Assembly: GCA_902506565.1 (NCBI GenBank) | Contig: LR732703.1 | Span: forward strand, 2,218,125 to 2,282,124 | DNA length: 64,000 bases | Direction: 5' to 3' | DNA from: Burkholderiales bacterium 8X | Lineage (GTDB): Bacteria > Pseudomonadota > Gammaproteobacteria > Burkholderiales > Burkholderiaceae_C | Shown: one piece after another, positions 41,493 through 53,457 of the stretch | How the letters are laid out: each line of letters starts with the position of its first letter | How positions within the stretch are numbered: the stretch's first letter is position 1 | Notes under the pieces: generated by a model | Database searches by the model: none | What the model saw: only the letters and a program-made list of their open reading frames with translations | What the model was told of the DNA's origin: nothing | Translations under genes and position numbers: made by a program

Positions 41493-42032
41493 CTAGTCGT
41501 CGTCCGAAGCGTCCAGGCCGGGAAACAGCACCGCGGTGAAGCCGAAGCGCGAGAAGTCGCGAATCCGCATCGGGTAAAGCTTGCCGAGCAGGTGGTCGAC
41601 CTCGTGTTGCACCACCCGTGCATGGAAGCCGTCGACCGTCCGGTCGATCGGCTCGCCGTACGGATCGAAACCGGTATAGCGAACGCGCGAGAAGCGGGGC
41701 ACGACACCCCGCAGGCCCGGCACCGAAAGGCAACCTTCCCATCCCTCTTCCTCGTCGTCGCCGACCGGCGTGATGACCGGATTGACCAGCACGGTGCGCG
41801 GCACGATGGGCGCGTCCGGATAGCGAGGATTGACGGTATCGGTGCCGAAGATCACCAGTTGGCGATCGATACCGATCTGCGGAGCCGCCAGGCCCGCGCC
41901 GTTGACCGAATGCATGGTCTCGAACATGTCGCGAACCAGCAGGTGGAGTTCGTCCGTGTCGAATTCGGACACGGGCTGGGCGACGCGCAGCAAGCGCGGA
42001 TCGCCCATCTTCAAGATCTCGTGGATAGCCAT
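41493..42032 (-). CDS. def: Peptide deformylase
   Basis: The 179-residue metalloenzyme removes the formyl group from N-formylmethionine. All three motifs are present: [21 protein letters not shown] (metal Cys) and HEVDHLLGK (two metal His and Glu). It opens [20 protein letters not shown]. It is not adjacent to fmt here, and is of normal length. It is probably a single gene. Confidence 0.95.
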   Translation of the reverse strand: MAIHEILKMGDPRLLRVAQPVSEFDTDELHLLVRDMFETMHSVNGAGLAAPQIGIDRQLVIFGTDTVNPRYPDAPIVPRTVLVNPVITPVGDDEEEGWEGCLSVPGLRGVVPRFSRVRYTGFDPYGEPIDRTVDGFHARVVQHEVDHLLGKLYPMRIRDFSRFGFTAVLFPGLDASDDD

Positions 42033-42100
42033 GAGCAGAGGTTAACCGGCTCCAGCTACTGGGCGCAGACGGCTCGTAAAGCCCGAGCCCGGCGCTGCGT

Positions 42101-42517
42101 TCAGGGTCGGTCGGCGAGCGCCGGACCGGTCTGCGCCGGGACGCCCGGCGGTGGCCGCATCACCGAGCCGGCCAACGGCGGCTCGCCTCTCGGCCGTCCG
42201 GGAACACCCACCACCGGTGGACGCGCGCCGCGTGGCAGCGGACCGGCGTTCGGCGGATGCGGATAGCCCTGGCGATAGCCGCCGCGCGGGCCGCGGTAAT
42301 CGCCGTCGTATCCGCGGCGACCGTAGTACGGGCGACCGCCGTAGTAGCCGCCGCCATCGATGTAGACGGTGGGGCCCGGCACCACCACCGGACCCGGATC
42401 GACGTAATACGGGTCGCTGTAGCCATAGGTGCCATAGCCCGGCCCGGCCACGCAACCGCTCAGGAGGGCCGCGCCACCGATGGCGACGCAGCTTCCTACC
42501 CACCGAATTCTGTTCAT
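42101..42517 (-). CDS. Gly/Pro/Tyr-rich lipoprotein
   Basis: The 138-residue protein has a lipoprotein signal (RIRWVGSCVAIGGAALLSGC; lipidation at the Cys near residue 22) and then a low-complexity region. Tyr/Gly repeats (GYGTYGYSDPYYVDPG, GGGYYGGRPYYGRRGYDG) give way to a Pro/Arg-rich tail. Proteins of this kind are common outer-membrane lipoproteins in Burkholderiales, without known function. The ATG is chosen for the signal peptide and for a weak CAGGAGTGCATC Shine-Dalgarno. Confidence 0.8.
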   Translation of the reverse strand: MNRIRWVGSCVAIGGAALLSGCVAGPGYGTYGYSDPYYVDPGPVVVPGPTVYIDGGGYYGGRPYYGRRGYDGDYRGPRGGYRQGYPHPPNAGPLPRGARPPVVGVPGRPRGEPPLAGSVMRPPPGVPAQTGPALADRP

Positions 42518-42627
42518 GATGCACTCCTGGGTCCGGAGACCCTTGTGTTCGACCGTTCGGTTGTAGCGCGCGGCGGGCACCGGTTTGTGTCCGCGAGGTA
42601 ACGCACGGTAAAGCCCGGTGGCGGAGC

Positions 42628-44778
<2,151 letters not shown>

Positions 44779-45867
44779 CTAGCTGAAGAGGCGCCGGGCC
44801 AGCGGCGATCCGGCCGACAGGTCGCGCGTGTCCAGCGTGTCGTAGAGCTGCTCGAGGTCGGCGCCGATCGCGTCCATGGTTTCCTCCCGCAGCGGCTGGC
44901 CGTCGCCATCGGTCACGGTGCCGTCCATCTCCTTGGCGAGCGCCTGCGCGATCTCGCGCATGCGACCGAAGGGCCGCTCGCCGCGTTCCACTTGCGGCAC
45001 GTCCAGGCTCAAGGTGAGTTCCCGAATCGCCGACTGCGCCGGATCGTCAGCGAGCGCGGCCTGGGTATCGAACGACAGGCCGAGGATCGGCGGCAGCCCG
45101 GCCTCGCTCGCCGGCAGCACCATCCGGCCCGGGATCATGCCCTGCACGAATCCCAGCCGAGCCGCCGTCTGCTGGACGTAGCCGGGGCTCCATGCCGCAT
45201 GCAGGGCACGCAGCACGAAGCCGAGCTGCGCATCGTGCGCGCCCGCGAACTGGTCGAGTTCACGGCCTCGCGCAACCTCGTCGAGCATCTCCGGGAACTC
45301 CGGCGCGCCGTTGATCGCATCCGCAAAAGCCTGGGCCTTGACGACGAATTCCGAATATTCGATCTCGTTCAATGCGCCGGTGCGGTTGGCCAACTGCACG
45401 CCGACCTGGAAGGCGCCATAGCGCTGGCCCGGCGCCGGCAGCTCCCAGCCGCCGGTGTGTTCGTTGAGGCCTTCGATGGCGACCGGCTTGCTGCCTGCGC
45501 GGCGGGTGGCCGGCATGGCGGCGATCGCGGCGTCGCCGGACACCAGGCCTTCGAGCGAGATCGGCGCGATCACGTCGATCAACGGATCGAGTCCGCCGCG
45601 GCGATCGGTCGACGCCAGGGGCGAGGCGCTGGGCGCCGGCAGGTCGGGATCGAAGAGCGGTTCGTGCCGCTCGGTGCCGGCGGCCGCGGCATCCTGATGC
45701 AAGACCGGCTCGCGATCGTTGCGTGGCCCCGTCGGCGCGGCGACCGGCTCGTCCGGCAAGGCGTCGGGTTGCCGCGGCGCATTGCGGCGCGACATCCAGG
45801 CGTTGTAGCCGACGATCGCGGCCAGCACGAGGCCGCCCAGGATGGCGAGTGCGACGGTGAGGCTCAT
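44779..45867 (-). CDS. zipA: Cell division protein ZipA
   Basis: The 362-residue protein has an N-terminal membrane anchor (LTVALAILGGLVLAAIVGY), a basic patch and Pro/Ala-rich linker (about 25-130), and the ZipA C-terminal domain (about 150-340) that binds FtsZ. The start overlaps the smc stop by four bases (ATGA). Sequence similarity in this family is low, so position between smc and ligA, typical of betaproteobacteria, supports the call. Confidence 0.88.
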   Translation of the reverse strand: MSLTVALAILGGLVLAAIVGYNAWMSRRNAPRQPDALPDEPVAAPTGPRNDREPVLHQDAAAAGTERHEPLFDPDLPAPSASPLASTDRRGGLDPLIDVIAPISLEGLVSGDAAIAAMPATRRAGSKPVAIEGLNEHTGGWELPAPGQRYGAFQVGVQLANRTGALNEIEYSEFVVKAQAFADAINGAPEFPEMLDEVARGRELDQFAGAHDAQLGFVLRALHAAWSPGYVQQTAARLGFVQGMIPGRMVLPASEAGLPPILGLSFDTQAALADDPAQSAIRELTLSLDVPQVERGERPFGRMREIAQALAKEMDGTVTDGDGQPLREETMDAIGADLEQLYDTLDTRDLSAGSPLARRLFS

Positions 45868-48800
45868 GCCTCGACCATCGAGATGGCGGACTCCATGTCG
45901 ACCGCGACGATGCGCGAGACGCCCTGCTCCTGCATGGTCACGCCGATCAGCTGTTCGGCCATCTCCATCGCGATCTTGTTGTGGCTGATGAAGAGGAACT
46001 GGGTCTCGCGGCTCATGGCGGTGACGAGTTTGGCATAGCGCTCGGTGTTCGCGTCGTCGAGTGGCGCATCGACCTCGTCGAGCAAGCAGAACGGTGCCGG
46101 GTTGAGCTGGAAGATGGCAAACACCAATGCGATCGCGGTGAGCGCCTTCTCGCCGCCGGAGAGCAGGTGGATGGTCTGGTTCTTCTTGCCGGGCGGCTGC
46201 GCCATCACCTGCACGCCCGAGTCGAGGATCTCGTCGCCGGTCATCATGAGCTTGGCCGTGCCGCCGCCGAAAAGCTCGGGGAACATGCGTCCGAAATGCT
46301 CGTTGACGATCTTGAAGGTACCGCCGAGCAGGTCGCGGGTTTCGCTGTCGATGGTGCGGATCGCGTCCTCGAGCGTGTTGATCGCCTCGTTCAGGTCGGC
46401 CGACTGGGCGTCCAGGAAGGTCTTGCGCTCGCTGGCGATCGTGAGTTCGTCCAAGGCTGCGAGGTTGACCGCGCCGAGTCCGGCGACCTCGCGATTGAGC
46501 CGGTCGATCTCGGCCTGCAAGCCGGTCAGCCGCACCTTGTCGACCTCGATGGACTCGGCGACCGCGGCGAGGTCGGCATGCGCGTCGGCGAGCAATTGCT
46601 CGTACTGTTCGAAGCCGAGCCGGGCGGCCTGCTCCTTGAGCTGGAAATCGGTGATGCGCTGGCGCAGGGGATCGAGTTCGCGCTCCAGCTGCAGCCGCCG
46701 CTCGTCGCTGGCGCGGAGCTTGAGCGTGAGGTCGTCGTAGCGGCTGCGGGCCGCGCCCAAGGTCGCCTCGCGTTCGAGCTTGATGGCCAGCGCATCCTGC
46801 AGCCCGGCCTGCGCCGCCGCATCGGACAAGCGACCGAGTTCGCCGCGGGCACGCTCCTCTTCGTCGACCAGGGCCGCGACCTGCTGCACCGCCGTGTCGA
46901 TCGCGCGGCCCAGTTCGCCGCGTCGGGCTTCCAGCGTGCGCTGGCTGAAGGTCGCCTCCTGGGCCTGCCGCTCCAGGCTGCGATGTTGTTCGCGGCTGGC
47001 CGCAAGGGCGCGCACAGCTTCGATCACGCGTTCGTCCAATTGCGCATGGCGCTCCTGGCTGTCGGCCAGCTGCATGTCGAGTTCCTCGAAGCGGCCTTCG
47101 GCGGCGATGCGGCGCTCTTCCAGCGCTTCGAGTTGGGATTCGACCTCCGCCAGGTCGCCGGCCAACTGCTCGCTGCGGGCCCGGGTCTGCTCGGCGAGCT
47201 GCGAAAGGCGCAAGGTCTCGACCTGCAGCTCGTGGGCGCGCGATCGACTCTCAGCGGCCTCGCGGCGCGCCGACACCAGCCGCTGGGACGCATCGGCGTA
47301 GGCCGCTTCGGCGCGAGCCAGCGCGGTGCGCGACTCGTCGGCGATCAAGGCTTGTGCGCGGACCTGGCGTTCGAGGTTTTCGATTTCCTGCTGGCGCGCC
47401 AGCAGACCGGCCTGCTCGGAGTCGGGCGCATAGAAGCTGACACCATGCGCCGTGACCGCATGGCCGTCCTTGACGAAGATGGCCTCGCCCGGCCCGAGCC
47501 GGCCGCGCTCGGTCAGCGCTTCTTCGAGGCTGGCCGCGGTCAGGCAGCCGTGCAGCCAATCGGTGAGCAAGGCCTGCAGGCCGGCGTCGCCGAGCCGCAG
47601 CAGGTCGGACAGGCGCGGCAAGCCGCTGGCAGGCGCGGCGGACTTGCCCGCGTCCGGCGGACTGAAGAAAGCCAGCTTGGCAGGCGGCGCATCGCTGCCG
47701 AAGGCGCGAACCATGTCGAGCCGGCTGACTTCGAGCGCGCCGAGCCGTTCGCGAAGAGCGGATTCGAGCGCGTTCTCCCAACCCTGCTCGATATGGATGC
47801 GGCTCCAGAGGCCCTGCATGCCATCGAGCCCGTGCCTGGCGAGCCAGGGCGCGAGCTTGCCGTCGGTCTTGACCTTTTCCTGCAGCGTCCGGAGCGCATC
47901 GAGCCGGGCCGAAAGCTCGGCATGGCGGGAGCCTTCGGCATTGACCGACTGCTGCTGGCGGCGCCTTTCGTCGTCGAGCTGCGGAACCTGGTCCTGCAGG
48001 TCGGCCAGCCGCGCCTCGGTCTCGCCGGCCAGCGCCTCGGCCTCGGTCAGCTGCTGCTGCAGCTCGACCAGGCGGCGCTCGTCCGGCGCCGCCAGTGCGT
48101 TGCGGTCGCCCTGCAGGCGCTCGGCCCGCTGGTTGAGCTGCCGGCTTTGCTCCTCGATGTTGCGCTGGTCGGCGGCGAGCACCTGGATCTGCTGCTGCAC
48201 CTGCACCACGCGCGAGCGCTGGGCCTCCGCCTCGTCCTGAGCGCGTTGCTGCGCATCCTCGAGCGCGGGCAGGCGGGCATCGTGCTCCTCGAGCTGCGCG
48301 GCCAGAAGCTCGGCCTGCTCTTCGGCATCGACTCCCTGCCCGGCCAGGGTTTCCATTTCGGATTCGGCGTCCTCGCGGCGGGTTTTCCACTGCGCGATCT
48401 GTTCGTCGAGCTGGCGAAGGCGCTGCTCGACTCGCTGCCGGCCCTCGACCACGAAGCGGATCTCGCCTTCGAGCCGGCCGACTTCGGCGCTGGCCTCGTA
48501 AAGCTTGCCTTGTGACTGGTTGACCTCGTCGCCGGCGCCGTAGTGGGCCTGGCGCACGGTCTCGAGTTCGGCCTCGACATGGCGCAGGTCGGCCAGCCGG
48601 GATTCGAGGTCGTTGCGGGCACGCTCCGCATCGGCCTTGACCTTGCCCTGGTCGGCTTCGCTCTCGCTGCGCCTCAGGAACCACAGCTGGTGCTGCTTGC
48701 GGGTGGCGTCGGCCTGCAGGCTGTTGTAGCGGGCGGCCACCTCGGCCTGCTTCTCGAGCTTTTCGAGGTTGCTGTTCAGCTCGCGCAGGATGTCCTCGAC

Positions 48801-49379
48801 CCGGGTGAGGTTCTCGCGGGTATCGCCGAGGCGGTTCTCGGTTTCGCGGCGGCGTTCCTTGTACTTCGAAACGCCGGCGGCCTCTTCGAGGAACAGGCGC
48901 AGCTCCTCGGGTTTGGATTCGATGATCCGGGAGATCGTGCCCTGCCCGATGATCGCGTAGGCACGCGGACCGAGGCCGGTGCCGAGGAACACGTCCTGCA
49001 CGTCGCGGCGGCGCACCGGCTGGTTGTTGATGTAGTAGCTGGAGTTGCCGTCTCGGGTCAGCACCCGCTTGACCGCGATCTCGGCGAACTGGGCCCACTG
49101 GCCGCCGGCGCGGTGGTCCGCGTTGTCGAAGACCAGTTCGACGCTCGACCGGCTGGCCTGCTTGCGGCTGGTGGTGCCGTTGAAGATGACGTCCTGCATC
49201 GACTCGCCGCGCAGCTCGGAAGCCCGCGATTCACCGAGCACCCAGCGCACCGCATCCATGATGTTCGACTTGCCGCAACCGTTCGGCCCGACCACGCCGA
49301 CGAGCTGCCCGGGCAAGAGGAAGTTGGTGGGTTCGGCGAACGACTTGAAGCCGGAAAGCTTGATGGAGTTGAGACGCAC
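45864..49379 (-). CDS. smc: Chromosome segregation protein SMC
   Basis: The 1171-residue condensin ATPase has an N-terminal head with Walker A VVGPNGCGKSNIMDAVRW, a long coiled coil (about 170-500), a hinge (about 520-640), a returning coiled coil (about 660-1010) and a C-terminal head with signature LLSGGEKALTAIAL and Walker B FCLLDEVDAPLDDAN. The start is a GTG at 49379 giving VRLNSIKLSGFKSF; longer frames upstream lack the conserved opening. It is the first gene of smc-zipA-ligA. Confidence 0.95.
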   Translation of the reverse strand: MRLNSIKLSGFKSFAEPTNFLLPGQLVGVVGPNGCGKSNIMDAVRWVLGESRASELRGESMQDVIFNGTTSRKQASRSSVELVFDNADHRAGGQWAQFAEIAVKRVLTRDGNSSYYINNQPVRRRDVQDVFLGTGLGPRAYAIIGQGTISRIIESKPEELRLFLEEAAGVSKYKERRRETENRLGDTRENLTRVEDILRELNSNLEKLEKQAEVAARYNSLQADATRKQHQLWFLRRSESEADQGKVKADAERARNDLESRLADLRHVEAELETVRQAHYGAGDEVNQSQGKLYEASAEVGRLEGEIRFVVEGRQRVEQRLRQLDEQIAQWKTRREDAESEMETLAGQGVDAEEQAELLAAQLEEHDARLPALEDAQQRAQDEAEAQRSRVVQVQQQIQVLAADQRNIEEQSRQLNQRAERLQGDRNALAAPDERRLVELQQQLTEAEALAGETEARLADLQDQVPQLDDERRRQQQSVNAEGSRHAELSARLDALRTLQEKVKTDGKLAPWLARHGLDGMQGLWSRIHIEQGWENALESALRERLGALEVSRLDMVRAFGSDAPPAKLAFFSPPDAGKSAAPASGLPRLSDLLRLGDAGLQALLTDWLHGCLTAASLEEALTERGRLGPGEAIFVKDGHAVTAHGVSFYAPDSEQAGLLARQQEIENLERQVRAQALIADESRTALARAEAAYADASQRLVSARREAAESRSRAHELQVETLRLSQLAEQTRARSEQLAGDLAEVESQLEALEERRIAAEGRFEELDMQLADSQERHAQLDERVIEAVRALAASREQHRSLERQAQEATFSQRTLEARRGELGRAIDTAVQQVAALVDEEERARGELGRLSDAAAQAGLQDALAIKLEREATLGAARSRYDDLTLKLRASDERRLQLERELDPLRQRITDFQLKEQAARLGFEQYEQLLADAHADLAAVAESIEVDKVRLTGLQAEIDRLNREVAGLGAVNLAALDELTIASERKTFLDAQSADLNEAINTLEDAIRTIDSETRDLLGGTFKIVNEHFGRMFPELFGGGTAKLMMTGDEILDSGVQVMAQPPGKKNQTIHLLSGGEKALTAIALVFAIFQLNPAPFCLLDEVDAPLDDANTERYAKLVTAMSRETQFLFISHNKIAMEMAEQLIGVTMQEQGVSRIVAVDMESAISMVEA

Positions 49380-49489
49380 TGCAAGCAAGGCCCAGGGGCC
49401 AAGATGTTGATCTGTAAGGAGAAATTTCGCTGGCCCGCACCCTGTGGACCGGCTGCCACCAAGACGGTGCGAATGATAACGTGCGGCCC

Positions 49490-50251
49490 ATGCGTGAATC
49501 CCCCAGCTTCCAGTGCCCGCGGCGCCGCGAATGGCTGCTCGGCACCGTGGCCGCGAGTGCCGCGGCCGCCCTCGGACTCGCCGGCTGCTCGTCCACTGAA
49601 CGGGCCGAGCCCTACGCCAACGACGAGTGGATCCAGTCCGGCGCGAACCGGATCGCCAACCTGTCCTTGCGCGACAACCTGACTTCGGTGCGGCGCGTGC
49701 AGTTGTCGCTCTACCGCCGCAATCCACGCGAGTGGCGCAAGTGGTCCGCGAGCGCGGACGATGCCATCCGCAAGACCTGGGACTCGATCGAACGGCAGGC
49801 GAGTCTTCCGGAACTGAACGGCGCGACCGGCATCGACGCCGTGCGGGTGGCCTTCGAGACGCAGCCGCGCAACTACGAAGGCGACCGGGTGGCCGCGCTG
49901 GTGGTCGGCTGGGCCTCGATGCTGAAAGAAGCCAACGGCAATACCTGGTCGCAGACCATGCTCGACGGCGTCGACGCGGAGAACAGCTATCGGGCCGCTC
50001 GCAATTTCGAAATCTCGCTGTGGCTGATCACTTCGAAGACCGCGGCCGACGGACAGCCGCTGCTGCTGTCCACCGAGATCAGCGAGCGGGGTCGCAACCT
50101 GCTGGTGGACCGCGAACTGTCGAAGGTGGTCGCACGGCTCGACCTGATGGCCGCCCAAGCCGACGAGAAATACCGCCGTGCGGCGCTGGAGTTCAGCCAG
50201 AACTGGCTGATGGGCAACATGGGGCCGTTCTTCGCGCTGGTCCGCAAGTAG
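49490..50251 (+). CDS. Putative lipoprotein with Tat-like signal
   Basis: The 253-residue protein begins with CPRRREWLLGTVAASAAAAL and a lipobox LGLAGC, so it is probably a lipoprotein exported via a twin-arginine-like signal. The mature part is mixed alpha/beta with VRRVQLSLYRRNPREWRKW and DRVAALVVGWASMLKEA and no recognised domain. It is divergent from smc with 110 bp between the start codons; GATAAC at 49475-49480 may be its -10. A GTG at 49481 is also in frame. Function unknown. Confidence 0.75.
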   Translation: MRESPSFQCPRRREWLLGTVAASAAAALGLAGCSSTERAEPYANDEWIQSGANRIANLSLRDNLTSVRRVQLSLYRRNPREWRKWSASADDAIRKTWDSIERQASLPELNGATGIDAVRVAFETQPRNYEGDRVAALVVGWASMLKEANGNTWSQTMLDGVDAENSYRAARNFEISLWLITSKTAADGQPLLLSTEISERGRNLLVDRELSKVVARLDLMAAQADEKYRRAALEFSQNWLMGNMGPFFALVRK

Positions 50252-50335
50252 CCTTGCGAGCGGGGCTCGTGCCGACGCCAAGCGTGCTACCGGCGGCACC
50301 GGCCTGAAGGTCGCGGTCGGTTCGCCCCACTTCGA

Positions 50336-51904
50336 CTACCGCGAGAGCGCGATCGATCGCGCCACGCTGGCGCCGGTGACGAGGCTCGGCGTGGCCATCG
50401 GCGTCACTGCACCGGTCGATGCATCGAGCGCGAACTGCGAAATGGCGCCGACACCCTGCGCGCTTCCCGCCACGTAGAGCGCGCGGCCATCCGGCGCGAT
50501 CGCCGCGAAGCTCGGGAACTCGATCGTCGCTGCGGACAACGCCGGCAACCTGGCCAGGCTGCCCGTGCCCGCCTCGATGGCGAAGACCGAGACCGTGCCG
50601 CCCAGCGCGTCCGTCGCATAGGCGAAGCGCCCGCCGGGTGCCAAGGCCAAGCCCTCCGGCAGGCCGGGCGAGGCAGCGCCGCCGGTCGACGAGAGAAGTC
50701 CCGAAGTCGCGTCGACCGCAAAGCCGCTCACGACCTGCGAAATCTCCGCGGTGAGGTACGCGAATCGCCCACCGGGCTCGAGCGCCATTGCGAACGGCCG
50801 CACGCCGGTCGGGATCGATCCGCGAGGCGCGAGCGCACCGGTGGTCGAGTCGATCGCGAAGCTCGCAGCGCTGTTGGATCCGTTGTTGACGACGTGGGCG
50901 AAGCGCCCGGTGGGGTCGATCGCGATGAACCGCGGGCCGCTGCCTGCGGTTGCGAACGGACTCCCGGCAATCGCGCTCAAGCCGCCGGTCGCCGCATCGA
51001 TGCGAAAGCCGCTGATCGTGCTGTCCGCCACATTCGCGACATAGAGGAAACGGCCGGTCGGCTCGACGGCGGCGAAGATCGCGCCGGCGCCCGCCGGAAC
51101 AGCGGACCCGATGGCCACCAGCGCACCGCCGTTGGGGTCGATGGCGAATGCGGACACGTCGTTCGAATTCAGGTTGGCGACATAGGCGAAGCGCCCGGCC
51201 GGATGCACGGCGATCGACACGGGGCCGGTGCCGGCAGGAACCAGCGGCACGGACAAGGCCGACAGCGAACCGGTCGCCGGGTCGATCGTGTACTGGGCGA
51301 CGCCCGTGCTGCTCGCGACGTAAGCAAAGCGCGCCGGCGGCGCCGAACAGTCGATGAGCAGATCGGTTGCCGAAGAGGCACCCGCCTGGACCGGCCCGCG
51401 GTTGCTCAAGCTGCAGACGCGCGTCAGGTTGCGCGGCTGGCTCAGGATCGCGACAGTGAAATCCGCACCTCCCGGCACCGGCGTGTCGAACACGAAATTG
51501 CCATTGGCGGCGATCGACAGCGCCATGCCGCCGTTGAGCTGAAGCGTGAGGCCGTCGCCGAGGAGACCGCCGACGCTGCCGCCGATCTTGTAGTCCTGCC
51601 CGGGAACCGTCGGGACGGGCGCACCGGGCGGGTTGGCAGGCGGCGTTTCGGTGTTCGAACCAGACGGCGTTGGCGTGACCGCGCTATCCGTCGGCGATGT
51701 CGGCGGGGTTTCCGATGCAAGGAAGAAGCCTCCGCCTCCGCCACCTCCGCCACCTCCGCTGCCACCGCCGCCGCAGGACGCGACCAGCGTGCAGAACGCC
51801 AGTGCCACCGCAACCCGGCGCCCGACCCGCTCGATGCCAGGACACCGGGACGACCCGCCGCCGCGCTCGTCGAGCGCACTTCGAACCTGAAGCTCGTCTT
51901 GCAT
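50336..51904 (-). CDS. Beta-propeller lipoprotein (lactonase/YVTN-like) with polyglycine linker
   Basis: The 522-residue protein has a signal ending at VASC followed by a Gly tract (four Gly, Ser, ten Gly), then a Ser/Thr/Pro-rich spacer. Residues about 190-515 form a seven-bladed propeller built from repeats like PTGRFLYVANVADSTISGF, PAGRFAYVANLNSNDVSAF and PGGRFAYATDALGGTVSVF, typical of the YVTN/6-phosphogluconolactonase fold. Surface anchoring is inferred. The ATG at 51904 has GGGAGG upstream. Catalytic residues of true lactonases were not identified, so an enzyme role is open. Confidence 0.8.
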   Translation of the reverse strand: MQDELQVRSALDERGGGSSRCPGIERVGRRVAVALAFCTLVASCGGGGSGGGGGGGGGGFFLASETPPTSPTDSAVTPTPSGSNTETPPANPPGAPVPTVPGQDYKIGGSVGGLLGDGLTLQLNGGMALSIAANGNFVFDTPVPGGADFTVAILSQPRNLTRVCSLSNRGPVQAGASSATDLLIDCSAPPARFAYVASSTGVAQYTIDPATGSLSALSVPLVPAGTGPVSIAVHPAGRFAYVANLNSNDVSAFAIDPNGGALVAIGSAVPAGAGAIFAAVEPTGRFLYVANVADSTISGFRIDAATGGLSAIAGSPFATAGSGPRFIAIDPTGRFAHVVNNGSNSAASFAIDSTTGALAPRGSIPTGVRPFAMALEPGGRFAYLTAEISQVVSGFAVDATSGLLSSTGGAASPGLPEGLALAPGGRFAYATDALGGTVSVFAIEAGTGSLARLPALSAATIEFPSFAAIAPDGRALYVAGSAQGVGAISQFALDASTGAVTPMATPSLVTGASVARSIALSR

Positions 51905-52252
51905 CGCCTGCCCTCCCCTTGTCATTGCACTTTCGAACTCGACCGCGTCGAGGTGCCCGACGCCAGCGCCGGCTGCTCGATCTTCTTGCCGACGGATGCG
52001 GGGCACCATCCGCTCGAATGACTGCGACCGCGAAGCGAGGCGAACCGATCGAGAACGCAAGTGTCTGGCGCAGCGCGATCGGATTCGTGCGATCAGCGTA
52101 GAGACCGCCTCTTCACTTGAATCACCGCCGCGCGTAAAGAATCTGGTGCATTCTTCTGACTTGACCTGGGAGCCATCCGACCCGGTGGCCCGCTGGTCAC
52201 GCCCCTAGAATCGTCCCGCGCTTTTGCACTAACCCTTCAACACACGGTCCTT
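51905..52252. other. 348-bp divergent intergenic region
   Basis: The gap lies between the propeller gene (minus) and the ParA-like gene (plus). A TAGAAT at 52206-52211 could be a -10 for the plus-strand gene, but no -35 at the right distance is seen. A TTGACC at 52161-52166 is too far from it. No gene or hairpin of note was found. Confidence 0.5.
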
Positions 52253-52945
52253 ATGAGTTCCCTCAACTTCATCGGCGGTGAAAAAGGCGGGGTCGGCAAG
52301 TCGGTCACCTCGCGCGTCCTCGCGCAGTACTTCATCGATCACAGCAAGCCCTTCGTCGGCTTCGACACGGATCGCTCCCACAGCTCCTTCACCCGTTTCT
52401 ACGAGGGCTTCGCCTCGCCGGTGGTGGTCGACAGCTACGAAGGGCTCGACACGGTGGTGAACGGCTTCGAGAACAACCCGCAGCAAAGCGTGATCGTCGA
52501 CCTGGCGGCGCAAACCCTGGCGCCGCTCGCGCGCTGGATCAAGGATTCGGACCTGTTCGACGTCTTCGCCCAGCTGGGCGTGACGGTGAACTTCTGGCAC
52601 GTGCTGGACGACGGCAAGGATTCGACCGACCTGCTCGGCACCCTGGTCGACACCTTCGGCGATCGGCCCAATTACATCGTGGTGCAGAACTACGGCCGCG
52701 GAAACGACTTCGGCATGCTGCTGTCCTCGCAGTCGCTCGGCAAGGCCACGCAAAAAGGCGCCCGCGTGATCGCGATGCCGCGACTGCACGACGCGACCAT
52801 GCGCCGGATCGACTCCAACAACATCAGCTTCTGGAAAGCGGTGAACGACCGCGAGGGCCCTCACGCCCTCGGCTTGCTCGAACGCCAGCGCGTGAAGAGC
52901 TGGCTCGGGACGGCCTACGCCGCCTTCGACACCTTGCCGCTGTGA
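52253..52945 (+). CDS. Orphan ParA/MinD-like P-loop ATPase
   Basis: The 230-residue protein opens with the deviant Walker A GGEKGGVGKSVTSRVL, with the signature first Lys of the MinD/ParA class, followed by FVGFDTDRSHSSF and the Walker-B-like VIVDLAAQTL. No ParB, MinC or MinE gene is nearby. It most resembles chromosomal MobD-like or cobyrinate-synthase-type ATPases of unknown role. Its 3' end overlaps the convergent dsbB gene by 31 bp. Confidence 0.82.
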   Translation: MSSLNFIGGEKGGVGKSVTSRVLAQYFIDHSKPFVGFDTDRSHSSFTRFYEGFASPVVVDSYEGLDTVVNGFENNPQQSVIVDLAAQTLAPLARWIKDSDLFDVFAQLGVTVNFWHVLDDGKDSTDLLGTLVDTFGDRPNYIVVQNYGRGNDFGMLLSSQSLGKATQKGARVIAMPRLHDATMRRIDSNNISFWKAVNDREGPHALGLLERQRVKSWLGTAYAAFDTLPL

Positions 52946-53457
52946 ACCCAGCCCTGCTTCCGGCGCGCCGGCTTGAAGACCAGCACCACGAGCAGCAGGC
53001 CGAACACCGTGAACGCGATAAATGACCAGTTCGCGATCGACAGGCCGAGGAAGGTCCAGTCGATCTGCGTGCAGTCGCCGCCACCCCTGAAGATCATCGG
53101 CAACGCCCGCTTCAGCGGGAAGGTCTCGATCATTCCGTAGAGGTCCCGGCCGCAAGAGACGACCTCGGGTGGATACCACTGGAGCCAGCTCTGCCGCGCT
53201 GCCGTGTAGGCCCCGCCGACCGCGAAGACCAGCGCGAGGAAAGCGCCGGTCTTTTGCAGCGCCGGCCGCGAGAACAAGGCACCGAGGCCCGTGAACAGCG
53301 CGACCAGCATCAACGCATAGCGCTGCACGATGCACATCGGGCACGGCTCGAGGCCGACCCCGTGTTGCAGGTAGAGCCCGAAGGCCAGCATGCCGATGCA
53401 GGCTGCGCAGATCAGCGCGAGCGCACGGCGAGGAAACCCGAAATACCAATCGATCAC
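52915..53457 (-). CDS. dsbB: Disulfide bond formation protein B
   Basis: The 180-residue inner membrane protein reoxidises DsbA with quinone. Four helices are visible, with the periplasmic pair in [11 protein letters not shown] and the second pair formed by [10 protein letters not shown] and [13 protein letters not shown] at 53469 is possible, but the GTG at 53457 overlaps the cysA stop as GTGA and gives the usual [13 protein letters not shown] opening. It is therefore the last gene of the sulfate importer operon. Confidence 0.9.
   Translation of the reverse strand: MIDWYFGFPRRALALICAACIGMLAFGLYLQHGVGLEPCPMCIVQRYALMLVALFTGLGALFSRPALQKTGAFLALVFAVGGAYTAARQSWLQWYPPEVVSCGRDLYGMIETFPLKRALPMIFRGGGDCTQIDWTFLGLSIANWSFIAFTVFGLLLVVLVFKPARRKQGWVHSGKVSKAA

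Noticed and set aside
52161..52211. TTGACC plus TAGAAT as promoter of the ParA-like gene
   Set aside because: The spacing is 39 bp, far beyond the usual 16-18.
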